Below are positions 1-8,280 of a stretch of 64,000 nucleotides of DNA, piece after piece. The first letter of the stretch is position 1; every line of letters begins with the position of its first letter. Origin of the DNA: Tangfeifania diversioriginum (lineage in GTDB: Bacteria > Bacteroidota > Bacteroidia > Bacteroidales > Prolixibacteraceae). Location: contig NZ_FQZE01000011.1 in NCBI RefSeq assembly GCF_900141875.1, positions 62,001 to 126,000 of the forward strand, read 5' to 3'. The notes under the pieces were generated by a model, which was not told the DNA's origin, did no database searches, and was given only the letters and a program-made list of their open reading frames with translations. Made by a program: the position numbers and the translations under genes.

Positions 1-124
1 CGGCATCGCTTGAAAGACGAAGATCGGTGGAAATTTTGTCCAGGGAGGCAATGAAAAATAAATCGACAATGCGGGCCAGTAATACAAAACAAACCAACAT
101 TGCCAGGGCAGAAAGCAAAACCAT
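1..124 (-). CDS. Calcium/sodium antiporter, N-terminal fragment
   Basis: Only the first 41 codons are present; the gene runs off the left edge on the minus strand. The ATG is at 122-124. The visible protein begins with a hydrophobic segment (residues 1-28, ending in a Phe-rich stretch) followed by LDKISTDLRLSSDA. A helix followed by a conserved LDK-ia-LKLSSDVAG motif is typical of K+-dependent Na+/Ca2+ exchanger-like (CaCA family) inner-membrane antiporters. The family call rests on this short motif. The gene lies 14 bp downstream of tatA on the same strand, so it could be co-transcribed with it. Confidence 0.55.
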   Translation of the reverse strand, partial: MVLLSALAMLVCFVLLARIVDLFFIASLDKISTDLRLSSDA

Positions 125-138
125 ATTCCCGGGTTTAA

Positions 139-582
139 TTAATCCTCTGTATAATCTTTAATGCCTTTTTTGTCGTCATCTTTTTTGTCTTTGGCATTAT
201 CATCAGCGGACTCTTCTATTTTCTTTCCTAATTTGGTGGTTTCTTTACCAACTTTTTCAGTAGCCTCGTTGGCTTTTTCTTTTACATCATCCGATATTTT
301 CTGAATGTTTTTTTCCACGTCAGAAGTTTGCTCGTCAAATTCGTGCTTCACCTCATCGGTTTTCTTTTTTACGTTGTCTTTAATTTCGTTGAAATCCCTT
401 TTGATATCAGAAGTGTTTTCGTTGATTTCGCGCTTTATTTCATTGGTTGCCTTTTTAAATTCGCGCATTCCTTTTCCCAGGGTTTTGGCAATATCCGGAA
501 TTGCTTTTGCACCAAAAAAAAGCAATGCCAGCAGCATTACCAAAACAAGTTCCCCTCCGCTAATGAATAATATATGGTTCAT
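139..582 (-). CDS. tatA: Sec-independent translocase protein TatA/TatE-like
   Basis: A 147-residue protein with the TatA layout: a short N-terminal membrane helix (about residues 8-23, GELVLVMLLALLFFGAK), a hinge and amphipathic helix (IPDIAKTLGKGMREFKKA), then a long, highly charged, coiled-coil-like tail rich in Lys, Glu and Asp. TatA forms the pore of the twin-arginine translocase for folded proteins. I chose the ATG at 580-582 because the TatA helix starts there and AGAAG precedes it; a longer reading frame back to 666 would run through a terminator hairpin. The tail is longer than in E. coli TatA. No TatC is seen in the window. Confidence 0.9.
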   Translation of the reverse strand: MNHILFISGGELVLVMLLALLFFGAKAIPDIAKTLGKGMREFKKATNEIKREINENTSDIKRDFNEIKDNVKKKTDEVKHEFDEQTSDVEKNIQKISDDVKEKANEATEKVGKETTKLGKKIEESADDNAKDKKDDDKKGIKDYTED

Positions 583-604
583 TCTTCTTTTTTTATTTAG
601 CTCA

Positions 605-612
605 CAAATATA
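605..612 (-). promoter_or_regulatory. Promoter -7 box upstream of tatA
   Basis: On the minus strand this reads TATATTTG, a perfect match to the Bacteroidota -7 consensus TAnnTTTG. It lies 22 bp upstream of the tatA ATG. The -33 element is weak. It sits just downstream of the secDF terminator, so tatA probably has its own transcript. Confidence 0.45.
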
Positions 613-644
613 CAAATTGGAACCATCAATTTTTAATGATGGCT

Positions 645-680
645 TAAAAAAGTAATAGCCCTGCAAAATGCAAGGCTATT
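645..680 (-). terminator. Rho-independent terminator after secDF
   Basis: On the minus strand an 11-bp stem with one mismatch (AATAGCCTTGC paired with GCAGGGCTATT) and a small A/T loop is followed by AC and then six T. It begins 27 bp after the secDF stop codon. Confidence 0.75.
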
Positions 681-706
681 CACTTTATTTGTTATTCTTC
701 AAAGCA

Positions 707-3700
707 TTATTTTTTACGCTTGCTAACAACTTTTGCCACTTTCTTTTGGAACTCGTACGAAATTGGTGTAGCTACAAACAACGATGAGTAGGTACCTACA
801 ACAACCCCCACGAGAAGCGCGAATGTGAACCCGCGAATGGTTTCCCCGCCAAAGAGGAAAATGGCCAGCAACACTACAAATGTGGAAAGCGAAGTACTAA
901 ATGTACGGCGAAGCGTACTGTTCACAGCTTCGTCAACATTTTGTTCCCGGTTCCGTTTCGGGTGCAGTTTCAGGTATTCCCTGATGCGGTCGAAAACTAC
1001 TACCGTGTCGTTAATGGAGTAACCCAAAACGGTAAGAATTGCCGCAATAAATGCCTGGTCAATTTCAAGCGAAAACGGCAGAATGCTGTACAGCAGTGAG
1101 AAAATACCCAGCACAATTATGGAGTCGTGGGCGAGAGCTGCAATTGCTCCCAGGCCATATTGCCAGTTGGTAAACCTGATAAGTATGTATAAAAAGATGA
1201 TTATCAGTGCAAGACTGATTGCCACAACGGCATCTTTTCGGATATCGTCAGAAATTGACGGTCCAACTTTTTGCGAACTCATCTGGTAATCAGAAGTAAA
1301 CTGTTCAAGCGTTACGTTGCTGTCAATCAGTCCTTCTTCCTGAAGCCCCTGCATTAGCAACTCTTCTACTTCGTTGTCAACGTTTTCGCTGTCGTCATCA
1401 ATCTTGTAATCAGTAGTGATTCGAACCTGATTGTCGTCACCAAATGTTTTTACTTCGGGAATTTCGCCATAAACGTTTCCCAGGGCAGTTTGGACATCGT
1501 TCACCTGCACATCCTGGTCGAAGCGTACCACATAGGTGCGGCCTCCTTTAAAGTCGATACCGTAATTTAATCCGCGGAAAGTAAGCGAACCAATAGACAA
1601 AATAATCAGTGCGCCAGAAACGATATATGCAACTTTTCTTTTCTCAAGAAATTTAATGGAAGTATTGCGCAACCAGGTTTCGGTGAATTTCGAACTGAAT
1701 AAAATCTTGTGGTTCTTTTTCAGTTTCCAGTCAAAAATAATTCTTGTTAAGAATATGGCACTGAAAAGTGAGGTGATAATACCAATAATCAGGGTAGTTG
1801 CAAAACCTTTAATCGGTCCTGAGCCGAATACATAAAGTACAATACCGGTGAGCAGCGTGGTTACCTGGCCGTCGATAATTGCGGAATATGCATTTTTATA
1901 CCCATCAGAGATTGCCAGTTTAAGTCCTTTCCCGGCCCTGAGTTCTTCCTGTACCCTTTCGTAAATAAGCACGTTGGCATCAACCGACATCCCAATGGTA
2001 AGCACAATACCGGCAATACCGGGCAGTGTTAACGTAGCTCCCAGCGATGCGAGTACTCCAATAATAAAGAACATGTTGGCAATCAGTGCCACATTGGCTG
2101 TTAGGCCGGCATTGCGGCTGTAAAAGAAGAACATGTAAACCAGCACCAGGATAAATGCAATCAGGAAAGAATAGAACCCGCTGTTAATGGCTTCCTGCCC
2201 GAGTGATGGACCAACAATTTCTTCCTGAATGATACGTGCCGGAGCGGGCATTTTACCCGACTTCAGAATGTTGGCAAGGTCTTTTGCCTCTTCAATGCTT
2301 TCCAGGCCGGTAATGCTTGAACGACCACCTGAAATTTCATTCTGAACGGTTGGAAACGAGCGAACGTAGCCGTCGAGCACGATAGCAATTGATTTGCCAA
2401 TATTTTCTTTGGTCATCCTTTGCCATGTTTTGGCACCTTCGCTGTTCATGGACATCGACACTTCCGGGTTTGAACCAAACTGGTCGAAATCCTGGCGGGC
2501 ATCGGTAATAACGTCGCCATCAAGTGGTGGTTCACCGTCGCGGGTAGTTACTTTCAATGCAATTAAGCGGAAGAAATTTCCTGCCTCGTCAACCGGGTTG
2601 GCTGTCCAGCGAAACATCAAATCCCTTGGGAAAATGTTTTTAATTTGTTCACGGGCCAGTATGTCGTTCACCCTTGCCGTATCTTTAAAATGAGCAATTC
2701 CCACTGCCGGGCCGGGGAATAGCTGTCCCTGCTGGTCAGTGCTTGGGTTTAAGAGAGCAAAAAGCGGATATTCTTCCCTGAAATTTTCAAGGTTATCCAT
2801 TCCTGCTCCGGTAGTGTCATCTGCTGCACCTTCTGAAAGTTCATCGAGTAGCGAACTTTCTGTTTCTGCAGTATCAGCTTCCGCAACTTCTTCGTCGGTT
2901 TCAGCATTTTCATCAACCTGTTCGGTTTCAGTTTCTGTTGTGTCGCTTTCAATCGATTCCAGATCTTTTAACCGTTCATTGGCTTGCAACAGGTACTGGT
3001 AAACTTCCTGGTTTTCGTAAGTTTCCCAGAATTCGAGCATGGCCGTTCCCTGAAGCAGATCGCGCACCCTGTTCTGGTCTTTCACCCCGGGGAGTTCAAC
3101 CAGAATGCGGCCTTTTGTTTGTAGCTGCTGAATGTTGGGCTGCGCAACTCCAAAGCGGTCGATACGCGTGCGGATAATGTTAAAAGCATTGTCGATGGCC
3201 GCATTGGTTTCTTCGCGAATAACATCGAGCACATCTTCGTTGGTTGAATTGATGTTAATTCTGTCGCGAAGTTCGAGTGTCAGGAAAATTGAAGCCAGCC
3301 GCGCGTTGGGATCGATCTCTTCAAATGCTTCGCCGAAAAGTGTAACGTAATCGGTCTGGCTTTCTTTTTGAAGTTCGTTGGCGCGGGCTATCGCAGCGTT
3401 GAACGTGGAGTCAGTGCTGTTGTTCGACAACGATTTGATTAAATCTTCAACTGAAACTTCAAGCGTTACGTTCATACCTCCTTTAAGGTCGAGGCCGAGG
3501 TTAAGCTCGAGTTGTTTCACATCTTTGTAGGTAAATTCTTTCAGGCCCAAGAAGTTATATACAACTTCGCCTGAGATGGAGTCCAGGTATAAATACTCTT
3601 TGTCCGGGTCGCCCTGGGCATACTCCACAGCATCTTTTTCCACTTGTTTGGCTTTCCAGGTAAACGATAGCTGGTAAAGGCAAACAGCGGCAAGCAAGAT

Positions 3701-3733
3701 GGCAAGTGTTAAAATCGCACCTTTGTTTTGCAT
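707..3733 (-). CDS. secDF: Protein translocase subunit SecDF (fused)
   Basis: A 1008-residue fusion of SecD and SecF, the proton-driven RND-type accessory complex that helps SecYEG pull proteins across the inner membrane. The SecD half has an N-terminal helix (about residues 5-22), the LGLDLKGGMN motif near residue 79, the periplasmic P1 head, and a membrane block with GIAGIVLTIGMSVDANVLIYERVQEEL. The SecF half starts near residue 690, repeats the motif as LNYGIDFKGGRTYVVRF near residue 724, and ends in a second six-helix block with VLGYSINDTVVVFDRIRE. Fused SecDF is usual in Bacteroidota. An odd feature is a very acidic, Ser/Thr/Glu-rich insert at about residues 255-310 inside the P1 head. 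Confidence 0.97.
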   Translation of the reverse strand: MQNKGAILTLAILLAAVCLYQLSFTWKAKQVEKDAVEYAQGDPDKEYLYLDSISGEVVYNFLGLKEFTYKDVKQLELNLGLDLKGGMNVTLEVSVEDLIKSLSNNSTDSTFNAAIARANELQKESQTDYVTLFGEAFEEIDPNARLASIFLTLELRDRININSTNEDVLDVIREETNAAIDNAFNIIRTRIDRFGVAQPNIQQLQTKGRILVELPGVKDQNRVRDLLQGTAMLEFWETYENQEVYQYLLQANERLKDLESIESDTTETETEQVDENAETDEEVAEADTAETESSLLDELSEGAADDTTGAGMDNLENFREEYPLFALLNPSTDQQGQLFPGPAVGIAHFKDTARVNDILAREQIKNIFPRDLMFRWTANPVDEAGNFFRLIALKVTTRDGEPPLDGDVITDARQDFDQFGSNPEVSMSMNSEGAKTWQRMTKENIGKSIAIVLDGYVRSFPTVQNEISGGRSSITGLESIEEAKDLANILKSGKMPAPARIIQEEIVGPSLGQEAINSGFYSFLIAFILVLVYMFFFYSRNAGLTANVALIANMFFIIGVLASLGATLTLPGIAGIVLTIGMSVDANVLIYERVQEELRAGKGLKLAISDGYKNAYSAIIDGQVTTLLTGIVLYVFGSGPIKGFATTLIIGIITSLFSAIFLTRIIFDWKLKKNHKILFSSKFTETWLRNTSIKFLEKRKVAYIVSGALIILSIGSLTFRGLNYGIDFKGGRTYVVRFDQDVQVNDVQTALGNVYGEIPEVKTFGDDNQVRITTDYKIDDDSENVDNEVEELLMQGLQEEGLIDSNVTLEQFTSDYQMSSQKVGPSISDDIRKDAVVAISLALIIIFLYILIRFTNWQYGLGAIAALAHDSIIVLGIFSLLYSILPFSLEIDQAFIAAILTVLGYSINDTVVVFDRIREYLKLHPKRNREQNVDEAVNSTLRRTFSTSLSTFVVLLAIFLFGGETIRGFTFALLVGVVVGTYSSLFVATPISYEFQKKVAKVVSKRKK

Positions 3734-3855
3734 GAAAATTAATTTTTAAATTGTTTTATTTTTTTTGAAATTTTTTTCTGAAAAAAGTTGAAAGTTGCTT
3801 TAAAAAGCATTGCTGAAATTCGCTTTTTCAGGAATAGCGAATGCGCCAAATCTGT
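3734..3855. other. Spacer upstream of secDF
   Basis: A 122-bp AT-rich spacer. It contains a 6-bp-stem inverted repeat (TTCGCT/AGCGAA, 3818-3840) and TGCTTTaaAAAGCA, which could end transcription of the small upstream gene on the minus strand. Neither is followed by a clean T-run, so I do not call a terminator. Confidence 0.3.
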
Positions 3856-4269
3856 TTATGACAGCAGCGGATCGTCGTCAGGAAAAGTAAAGTAGTAATG
3901 CCTGAACGTGAGATGGTGGTATGAAAAAATCAAGGGGTTGTGTGGCTTTTTGCTTTCAGTTTTTAGCACCTGGTAGTTTCTAACCTGGTGGTATTGCTGA
4001 ATGTGCTTGTTGTGCGAGTGCTCAAATAATTTTCGCGTAGGAGTTTTTTGAGATGATGTACTGGCACCGCAGGAATTAACAGGGTTGAAGAGGTAAACTA
4101 CGCCAAATTCTGTTGAAGCGTTGGCTGTTTCTTCCATTTCATCCATCTCTACCGGATGGTTCTCAAAATATACATCGAGAAGGACAGCAACTGCGATCAA
4201 TGCAGCAAAAACTGCAATTTTGGCAAGCGCCTTTTTCGATAACCTGATATTTAATTCCAAAGCCTTCAT
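3856..4269 (-). CDS. Small membrane-anchored protein of unknown function
   Basis: I do not recognise this 137-residue protein. It has one N-terminal hydrophobic helix (about residues 16-32, AKIAVFAALIAVAVLLDVYF) after a basic start, so it is probably anchored in the inner membrane with its C-terminus outside. It then has an acidic stretch (VEMDEMEE), a short segment with one Cys, and a His/Tyr/Phe-rich tail. The start at 4267-4269 is preferred because a more upstream ATG (4293) falls inside the promoter described at 4281-4311. No domain could be assigned. Confidence 0.6.
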   Translation of the reverse strand: MKALELNIRLSKKALAKIAVFAALIAVAVLLDVYFENHPVEMDEMEETANASTEFGVVYLFNPVNSCGASTSSQKTPTRKLFEHSHNKHIQQYHQVRNYQVLKTESKKPHNPLIFSYHHLTFRHYYFTFPDDDPLLS

Positions 4270-4280
4270 TTTGAGCGCAG

Positions 4281-4311
4281 CAAATATACCCAAATTGTTC
4301 AGGTTTGCAAA
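4281..4311 (-). promoter_or_regulatory. Strong Bacteroidota-type promoter
   Basis: On the minus strand TTTG, then exactly 19 bases, then TATATTTG, which matches the TTTG-N19-TAnnTTTG consensus of the primary sigma factor in Bacteroidota. The -7 box ends only 12 bases before the chosen ATG at 4269. The transcript would therefore have a leader of only a few bases. Confidence 0.75.
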
Positions 4312-4321
4312 AATGAAAAGT

Positions 4322-4747
4322 TTATAATTTCAATCGGAGCAATTTCTTTTTGTAATCGATTGTTGCCTGGTGTTTCAACAGAAAGTCGCTCCCGATTAAC
4401 CCGCAGATTTTCAGGTTTGTTGCTTTTGAATAAAAGGTGTTGATGTGCGATAAATCGAGCAGCGCCACCCGCAGGTTTTCCACTTTCATTTTGCCCAGCA
4501 AAAACGATTGGAGCCTGCCTGTTTCGGTTTCAATTGGATTTTCGCCAATTCCGGCGGTGTGCACTTCTTCTGTTCCCTGGTTGTCAGTTGAGAAGTTTTC
4601 CGAGAGGGTTTTATCGAACACCGTTTTCGAAGCACCGGTATCGACTACCCACAATCCTTGATTTCCGTCGGGAAGTACCGAGGAAATAACCAGGTGATAG
4701 TTATCGTCTTCCAATTCGATTATTTGCAGGGGAACAGTAATCTTCAT
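4322..4747 (-). CDS. Retropepsin-like aspartic protease family protein
   Basis: A 141-residue protein with the single-lobe retroviral-type aspartyl protease signature: WVVDTGASKTVF near residue 34 (catalytic Asp-Thr-Gly) and a closing LIGSDFLLKHQATIDY segment near residue 120. Such proteins act as homodimers. No signal peptide is visible, so it is probably cytoplasmic; the substrate is unknown. The ATG at 4745-4747 was chosen because the next upstream in-frame ATG (4798) lies in the terminator hairpin of mdh. GGAAG directly abuts the ATG, too close for a normal ribosome-binding site. Confidence 0.75.
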   Translation of the reverse strand: MKITVPLQIIELEDDNYHLVISSVLPDGNQGLWVVDTGASKTVFDKTLSENFSTDNQGTEEVHTAGIGENPIETETGRLQSFLLGKMKVENLRVALLDLSHINTFYSKATNLKICGLIGSDFLLKHQATIDYKKKLLRLKL

Positions 4748-4760
4748 CTTCCAAAAATAA

Positions 4761-4794
4761 ATAAAAAAAACGGCTGCTTCGTAAAACAGCCGTT
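4761..4794 (-). terminator. Rho-independent terminator after mdh
   Basis: On the minus strand AACGGCTG, a 10-base loop and CAGCCGTT form an 8-bp perfect stem whose last bases run into a stretch of eight T. It begins 27 bp after the mdh stop codon and separates mdh from the protease gene. Confidence 0.85.
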
Positions 4795-4820
4795 CCAACT
4801 ATAAGTTATCTGTTATGTTT

Positions 4821-5756
4821 TTACAGGATGTTCATTCCATCCAACACATCCATAACACCTTTAACAGCTTTTGCTGAGCTGTGCAGCATTTCTTTTTCCT
4901 CCTCGTTTAAGGCCACTTCCAGAATTTCCTCCACACCGTTTTTGCCAAGTTTAACCGGAGAACCAACGAACATATCGTTGAGGCCATATTCGCCATCCAG
5001 TTTTACACAGCAGGGGAAAATGCGTTTTTGATCCATTACAATGGCTTCCACCATTTGGGCAGCTGCCGAACCTGGTGCGTACCAGGCCGAAGTTCCCATG
5101 AGGTTAACCAGTTCGCCGCCACCTTTTTTGGTGCGTTCAACAATGGCATCCAGTTTTTCTTTGTCAATTAATTCGGTAACCGGAATGCCCGAAACTGTTG
5201 TATAGCGAGGCAGTGGAACCATGGTGTCGCCGTGGCCGCCCATCAGCAATGCCTGGATATCGCGTGGCGAAACATCCAGCGCTTCGGCAAGGAAAGCACG
5301 GTAACGGGCAGTGTCCAGAATTCCGGCCATTCCCATTACTTCGTTTTTAGGCTTTTTAGCCGTAGCGAAAGCAGCGTATGTCATTACGTCGAGCGGATTG
5401 GAAACGATAATTATTTTTGCTTTCGGAGAATATTTCACTACGTTTTCGGTAACGCTTTTTACAATTCCGGCGTTAATTGAAATGAGATCATCGCGGCTCA
5501 TTCCGGGTTTACGCGGAACTCCCGAGGTGATTACAACTACTTCAGAGTCAGCTGTCTTTGAATAGTCATTGGTTGAGCCAACCAGCCGGGTGTCATAATA
5601 ATTAACCGGGGCTGTTTGCCATAAATCCAAACTTTTCCCTTCCGATACTCCTTCTTTAATATCGAGTAAAACTACTTCCTGAACAATGTTTTTCTCGGCA
5701 ACTATCTGTGCGCAGGTTGCTCCAACATTTCCGGCTCCAACTACAGTTACTTTCAT
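4821..5756 (-). CDS. mdh: Malate dehydrogenase
   Basis: A 311-residue NAD-dependent malate dehydrogenase of the lactate-dehydrogenase-like type, which interconverts malate and oxaloacetate in the TCA cycle. The N-terminus has the Rossmann motif VVGAGNVGAT (glycines 7, 9 and 12). The substrate loop GVPRKPGMSRDDL carries the conserved arginines. The catalytic His is in LMGGHGDTMVPL near residue 175. Length and motifs match the family end to end. The gene is monocistronic by its own promoter box (5821-5828) and terminator. Confidence 0.96.
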   Translation of the reverse strand: MKVTVVGAGNVGATCAQIVAEKNIVQEVVLLDIKEGVSEGKSLDLWQTAPVNYYDTRLVGSTNDYSKTADSEVVVITSGVPRKPGMSRDDLISINAGIVKSVTENVVKYSPKAKIIIVSNPLDVMTYAAFATAKKPKNEVMGMAGILDTARYRAFLAEALDVSPRDIQALLMGGHGDTMVPLPRYTTVSGIPVTELIDKEKLDAIVERTKKGGGELVNLMGTSAWYAPGSAAAQMVEAIVMDQKRIFPCCVKLDGEYGLNDMFVGSPVKLGKNGVEEILEVALNEEEKEMLHSSAKAVKGVMDVLDGMNIL

Positions 5757-5820
5757 TTTAATATTGCGTTTATAACGTTACTATTTAAACAAATAAAATA
5801 CGATTTGTTTTTAAGAAGCG

Positions 5821-5828
5821 CAAAGATA
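5821..5828 (-). promoter_or_regulatory. Promoter -7 box of mdh
   Basis: Minus strand reads TATCTTTG, matching TAnnTTTG. A TTTA lies 18 bases upstream in place of the consensus TTTG. It implies a 5' leader of roughly 60 bases for mdh. Confidence 0.5.
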
Positions 5829-5924
5829 ATCGAATTTATTCAGGTTTAAAAGATTTAAAGACAGGCCCAACCGGTTTAACATTTTGGTAAGAAAAGGCTG
5901 AACTGGTTTGATTTGAAGAGAGTG

Positions 5925-6042
5925 GACAGTCGTAGTCGCAGTCGCAGTGAGCAGTTGCAGTTTGTAGGCAAAAGTAAACAGCGAACGGTAAACAGTGAAC
6001 GGTGAACCTGCAACCTGTAACTTGCAATCTGCAACCCGCAAC
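5925..6042. repeat. Low-complexity degenerate short repeats
   Basis: A non-coding run of imperfect short units: first GTCGTAGTCGCAGTCGCAGT, then AACGGTAAACAGTGAACGGTGAAC, then units of the type GCAACCTGTAACTTGCAATC. It fills the 3' spacer between two minus-strand genes (the DUF5916 gene ends here). It resembles the slippage-prone degenerate repeats seen in spacers of Bacteroidota genomes; no function is evident. Confidence 0.6.
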
Positions 6043-8214
6043 TCAATTAAGCCAATAAGTCATTTTCAGAACCAGCGCCCGGTTTCGCGAGTTCCAGCTG
6101 CCGGGAATGTAATTGTCTGTATATACCAGGTAAATGTCCGAAACCGGTTGGTAACGCCACTGGAACCGCATATTAATGTTCATATTGTCGAGCTGCTCGT
6201 TGTACTGCACAAAAGTGGTCCAGAAAATATTTTTCGAGAAAGTGACATCGAGCTTGGGGCCCAGCAGCCATAATTTGGTATGCTCAAACGGTTGTGGCAA
6301 ATCCATGTCGGTGTAGTTAAAATTCATGGTCAGGTTAACGTAGGGTTGGAAACGATACCCAAGCTGCCCCTGAATGTATTGAATATTGCCGTTGTAGAAT
6401 GTTCCTTTAGCTGCTTCGGCCTGCCAGTTGAACAGGTTTTTTGATGGCGACATGTAATTAATATAAGCCCCGCCAAATCGGTAACTGCTTCCTGCAGCCA
6501 GCGAGTGGTTATTGATATGTGTGGGATCAAAATCTTTTTGAAGTTTTACATACGAATCCTGGTAGCCGAACTCCAAACTTGAACGGTTCTGAAATTCGAA
6601 CATGTAGCTGTAGGTGTAAATGTGCTCAATTTTTTTGTAATCCGGATCGAAATAGTTTTCCAGTTCAACTTCAATGCCGTGGCTTACCACTTTTTTGTTC
6701 GGAACAAACAGGTAGCGGATTTCGGGTCCTAAAAAATTGTATCCTGTGCGGGGCACATAACCGGTTTCGGCGCAGTAATTTTCTCCCACCGATGTTTGCG
6801 AAAGTTCTACCTGGATGTTTTTTGTCTGGTACTCGAGGCGTGCTCCCTGTGAATATTGCTTGTCGGGATTGCCGGGTTGGAAGGAACGGTGATAGAAAAA
6901 TTTGCCTTCCCAGAAATTGTTTTTGCTGGCCAGGTTGTAATCGAAGCCGGCAACGCGGTTAAATAAATTGGTGCTGTCGGGTTGATTCAGGTATTCTTTA
7001 TTCACAAAAATGAACCCGAAATTGGAGCGGGTAAAAACTTTTTTCTGTACTGAAGCTACCGTGAAATTACGTGCCAGGTGCTCACTGGTTTCGCGGGTTG
7101 CCATGTTCATAAACCCAATGCGCCAGTCGTTGCCGAGCTTACCGCTTAATCGTGCACCTGCCAAAACGGGTGCATCCAACCCAATCCGGCGCGAAAAAAA
7201 CGGCGTTACCGTGTGGTAGCCGAACCCTGAAAAGAGGTCGCTGTTCTCGAGGAAAAATTGCCTTTTTTCGGGGAAAAACAGTTCGAAGCGGTCGATGTTG
7301 GTCACCTGCTGATCCACTTCCACCTGGGCAAAATCGGGGTTGTAAGTCAGATCGAGGTTTAAAGCGGATGAGAACCCAATTTTGGCATCGAAGCCAAAAT
7401 CTTTGTCGTACGCTGCGCCGTCACCAAATTCATAATCGTTGGCAAAGCTTCCATAAATGTAGGGAATCAGCGAAAAATTTATTCTTGATTTTGGTAACGG
7501 TTCATCAAAACGCATCACGCCGGTGTAGGCGAGCGATGCAGTTGGAAACTGACGGGGCACGGGCGCCCAGCTCGATTTTTCATTGGTTTTCAAATCGAGG
7601 CGGCTGAAATTTACATTCCAGCGTTGGCCCCCCGAAGGGTAGCGGACCGATTTAAATGGGATTCGCATTTCAGATACCCACCGGTCGTCGTGGTGAACCG
7701 TTTCCGCTTCCCACTTGCAATCCCAGTCGAGGTTTACCGCAGAGCCATCGCTCATAGTGCCGTCCCATTTTGCTCCCGATGCAGATATCCCGAACGAAAA
7801 CCCGTTGGTTTGATCGAGAAATGTATCGAAAAAAGAGAGGAAGTTATCGTTGTTTCCAAAATTGAAATCGCGCCGAAACGATTCCATAATCCGTTTCCCG
7901 GGAACTGTGTCGTAAAACACGAATGCCATGTAAAGCGCTTCGTCGTCGTACGTCATTAAAACTTCCGACTGCTGATAGGCAAAGCCGGTATCGACGGGCA
8001 GCACCCTGTAAAATGGTTGGGCTTTTTGGGCAGCCTGCCAGTCGGGTTCATCAAGCACACCGTCGATGATAATTGACGACTGCGCTTTTTTCACGTTGTA
8101 AACAAAATCTTTGTTGTGTGTGTCATTTATTGTGTCGTTTTTCAGCACTCTCAGTGGGGCGGCATTTAACAGCGAAACGGTTAAAATAAACAAGATGGTT
8201 CCCAAAATTTTCAT
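6043..8214 (-). CDS. DUF5916 outer-membrane protein with CBM9-like domain
   Basis: A 723-residue secreted protein. It starts with a signal peptide (residues 1-18, MKILGTILFILTVSLLNA). A carbohydrate-binding family 9-like domain follows (about 45-220, IIIDGVLDEPDWQAAQ at its start). The rest is a DUF5916 region whose alternating aromatic strands suggest an outer-membrane beta barrel, including the conserved NPDFAQVEVDQ and FPEKRQFFLENSDLF segments. It ends in a short aromatic strand (LVLKMTYWLN), as barrels often do. Function in the family is unknown; a role in binding or moving glycans is only suggested by the CBM9 part. No neighbouring gene appears co-transcribed. Confidence 0.88.
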   Translation of the reverse strand: MKILGTILFILTVSLLNAAPLRVLKNDTINDTHNKDFVYNVKKAQSSIIIDGVLDEPDWQAAQKAQPFYRVLPVDTGFAYQQSEVLMTYDDEALYMAFVFYDTVPGKRIMESFRRDFNFGNNDNFLSFFDTFLDQTNGFSFGISASGAKWDGTMSDGSAVNLDWDCKWEAETVHHDDRWVSEMRIPFKSVRYPSGGQRWNVNFSRLDLKTNEKSSWAPVPRQFPTASLAYTGVMRFDEPLPKSRINFSLIPYIYGSFANDYEFGDGAAYDKDFGFDAKIGFSSALNLDLTYNPDFAQVEVDQQVTNIDRFELFFPEKRQFFLENSDLFSGFGYHTVTPFFSRRIGLDAPVLAGARLSGKLGNDWRIGFMNMATRETSEHLARNFTVASVQKKVFTRSNFGFIFVNKEYLNQPDSTNLFNRVAGFDYNLASKNNFWEGKFFYHRSFQPGNPDKQYSQGARLEYQTKNIQVELSQTSVGENYCAETGYVPRTGYNFLGPEIRYLFVPNKKVVSHGIEVELENYFDPDYKKIEHIYTYSYMFEFQNRSSLEFGYQDSYVKLQKDFDPTHINNHSLAAGSSYRFGGAYINYMSPSKNLFNWQAEAAKGTFYNGNIQYIQGQLGYRFQPYVNLTMNFNYTDMDLPQPFEHTKLWLLGPKLDVTFSKNIFWTTFVQYNEQLDNMNINMRFQWRYQPVSDIYLVYTDNYIPGSWNSRNRALVLKMTYWLN

Positions 8215-8250
8215 TTTCAGAAAAAGTTAATTGATTTAGGCATAAGTACG

Positions 8251-8280
8251 CAAAGATATTCAAATTGTATGAATCCCAAT
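8251..8280 (-). promoter_or_regulatory. Promoter of the DUF5916 gene
   Basis: On the minus strand ATTG, 18 bases, then TATCTTTG (8251-8258), close to the TTTG-N19-TAnnTTTG consensus. It lies 37 bp upstream of the start codon. Confidence 0.6.

Noticed and set aside
3818-3840. A terminator between the small membrane protein gene and secDF
   Set aside because: The 6-bp stem is not followed by a T-run on the minus strand.
4270-4293. An upstream start for the small membrane protein
   Set aside because: This ATG lies within the -7 promoter region of the gene.
4748-4798. An N-terminal extension of the retropepsin-like protein
   Set aside because: It would be encoded by the terminator hairpin of mdh.
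7152-7607. A 151-codon plus-strand frame opposite the DUF5916 gene, and the similar frame at 6519-6962
   Set aside because: Both are Arg/Cys-rich shadows of a well-supported minus-strand gene and lack any domain.
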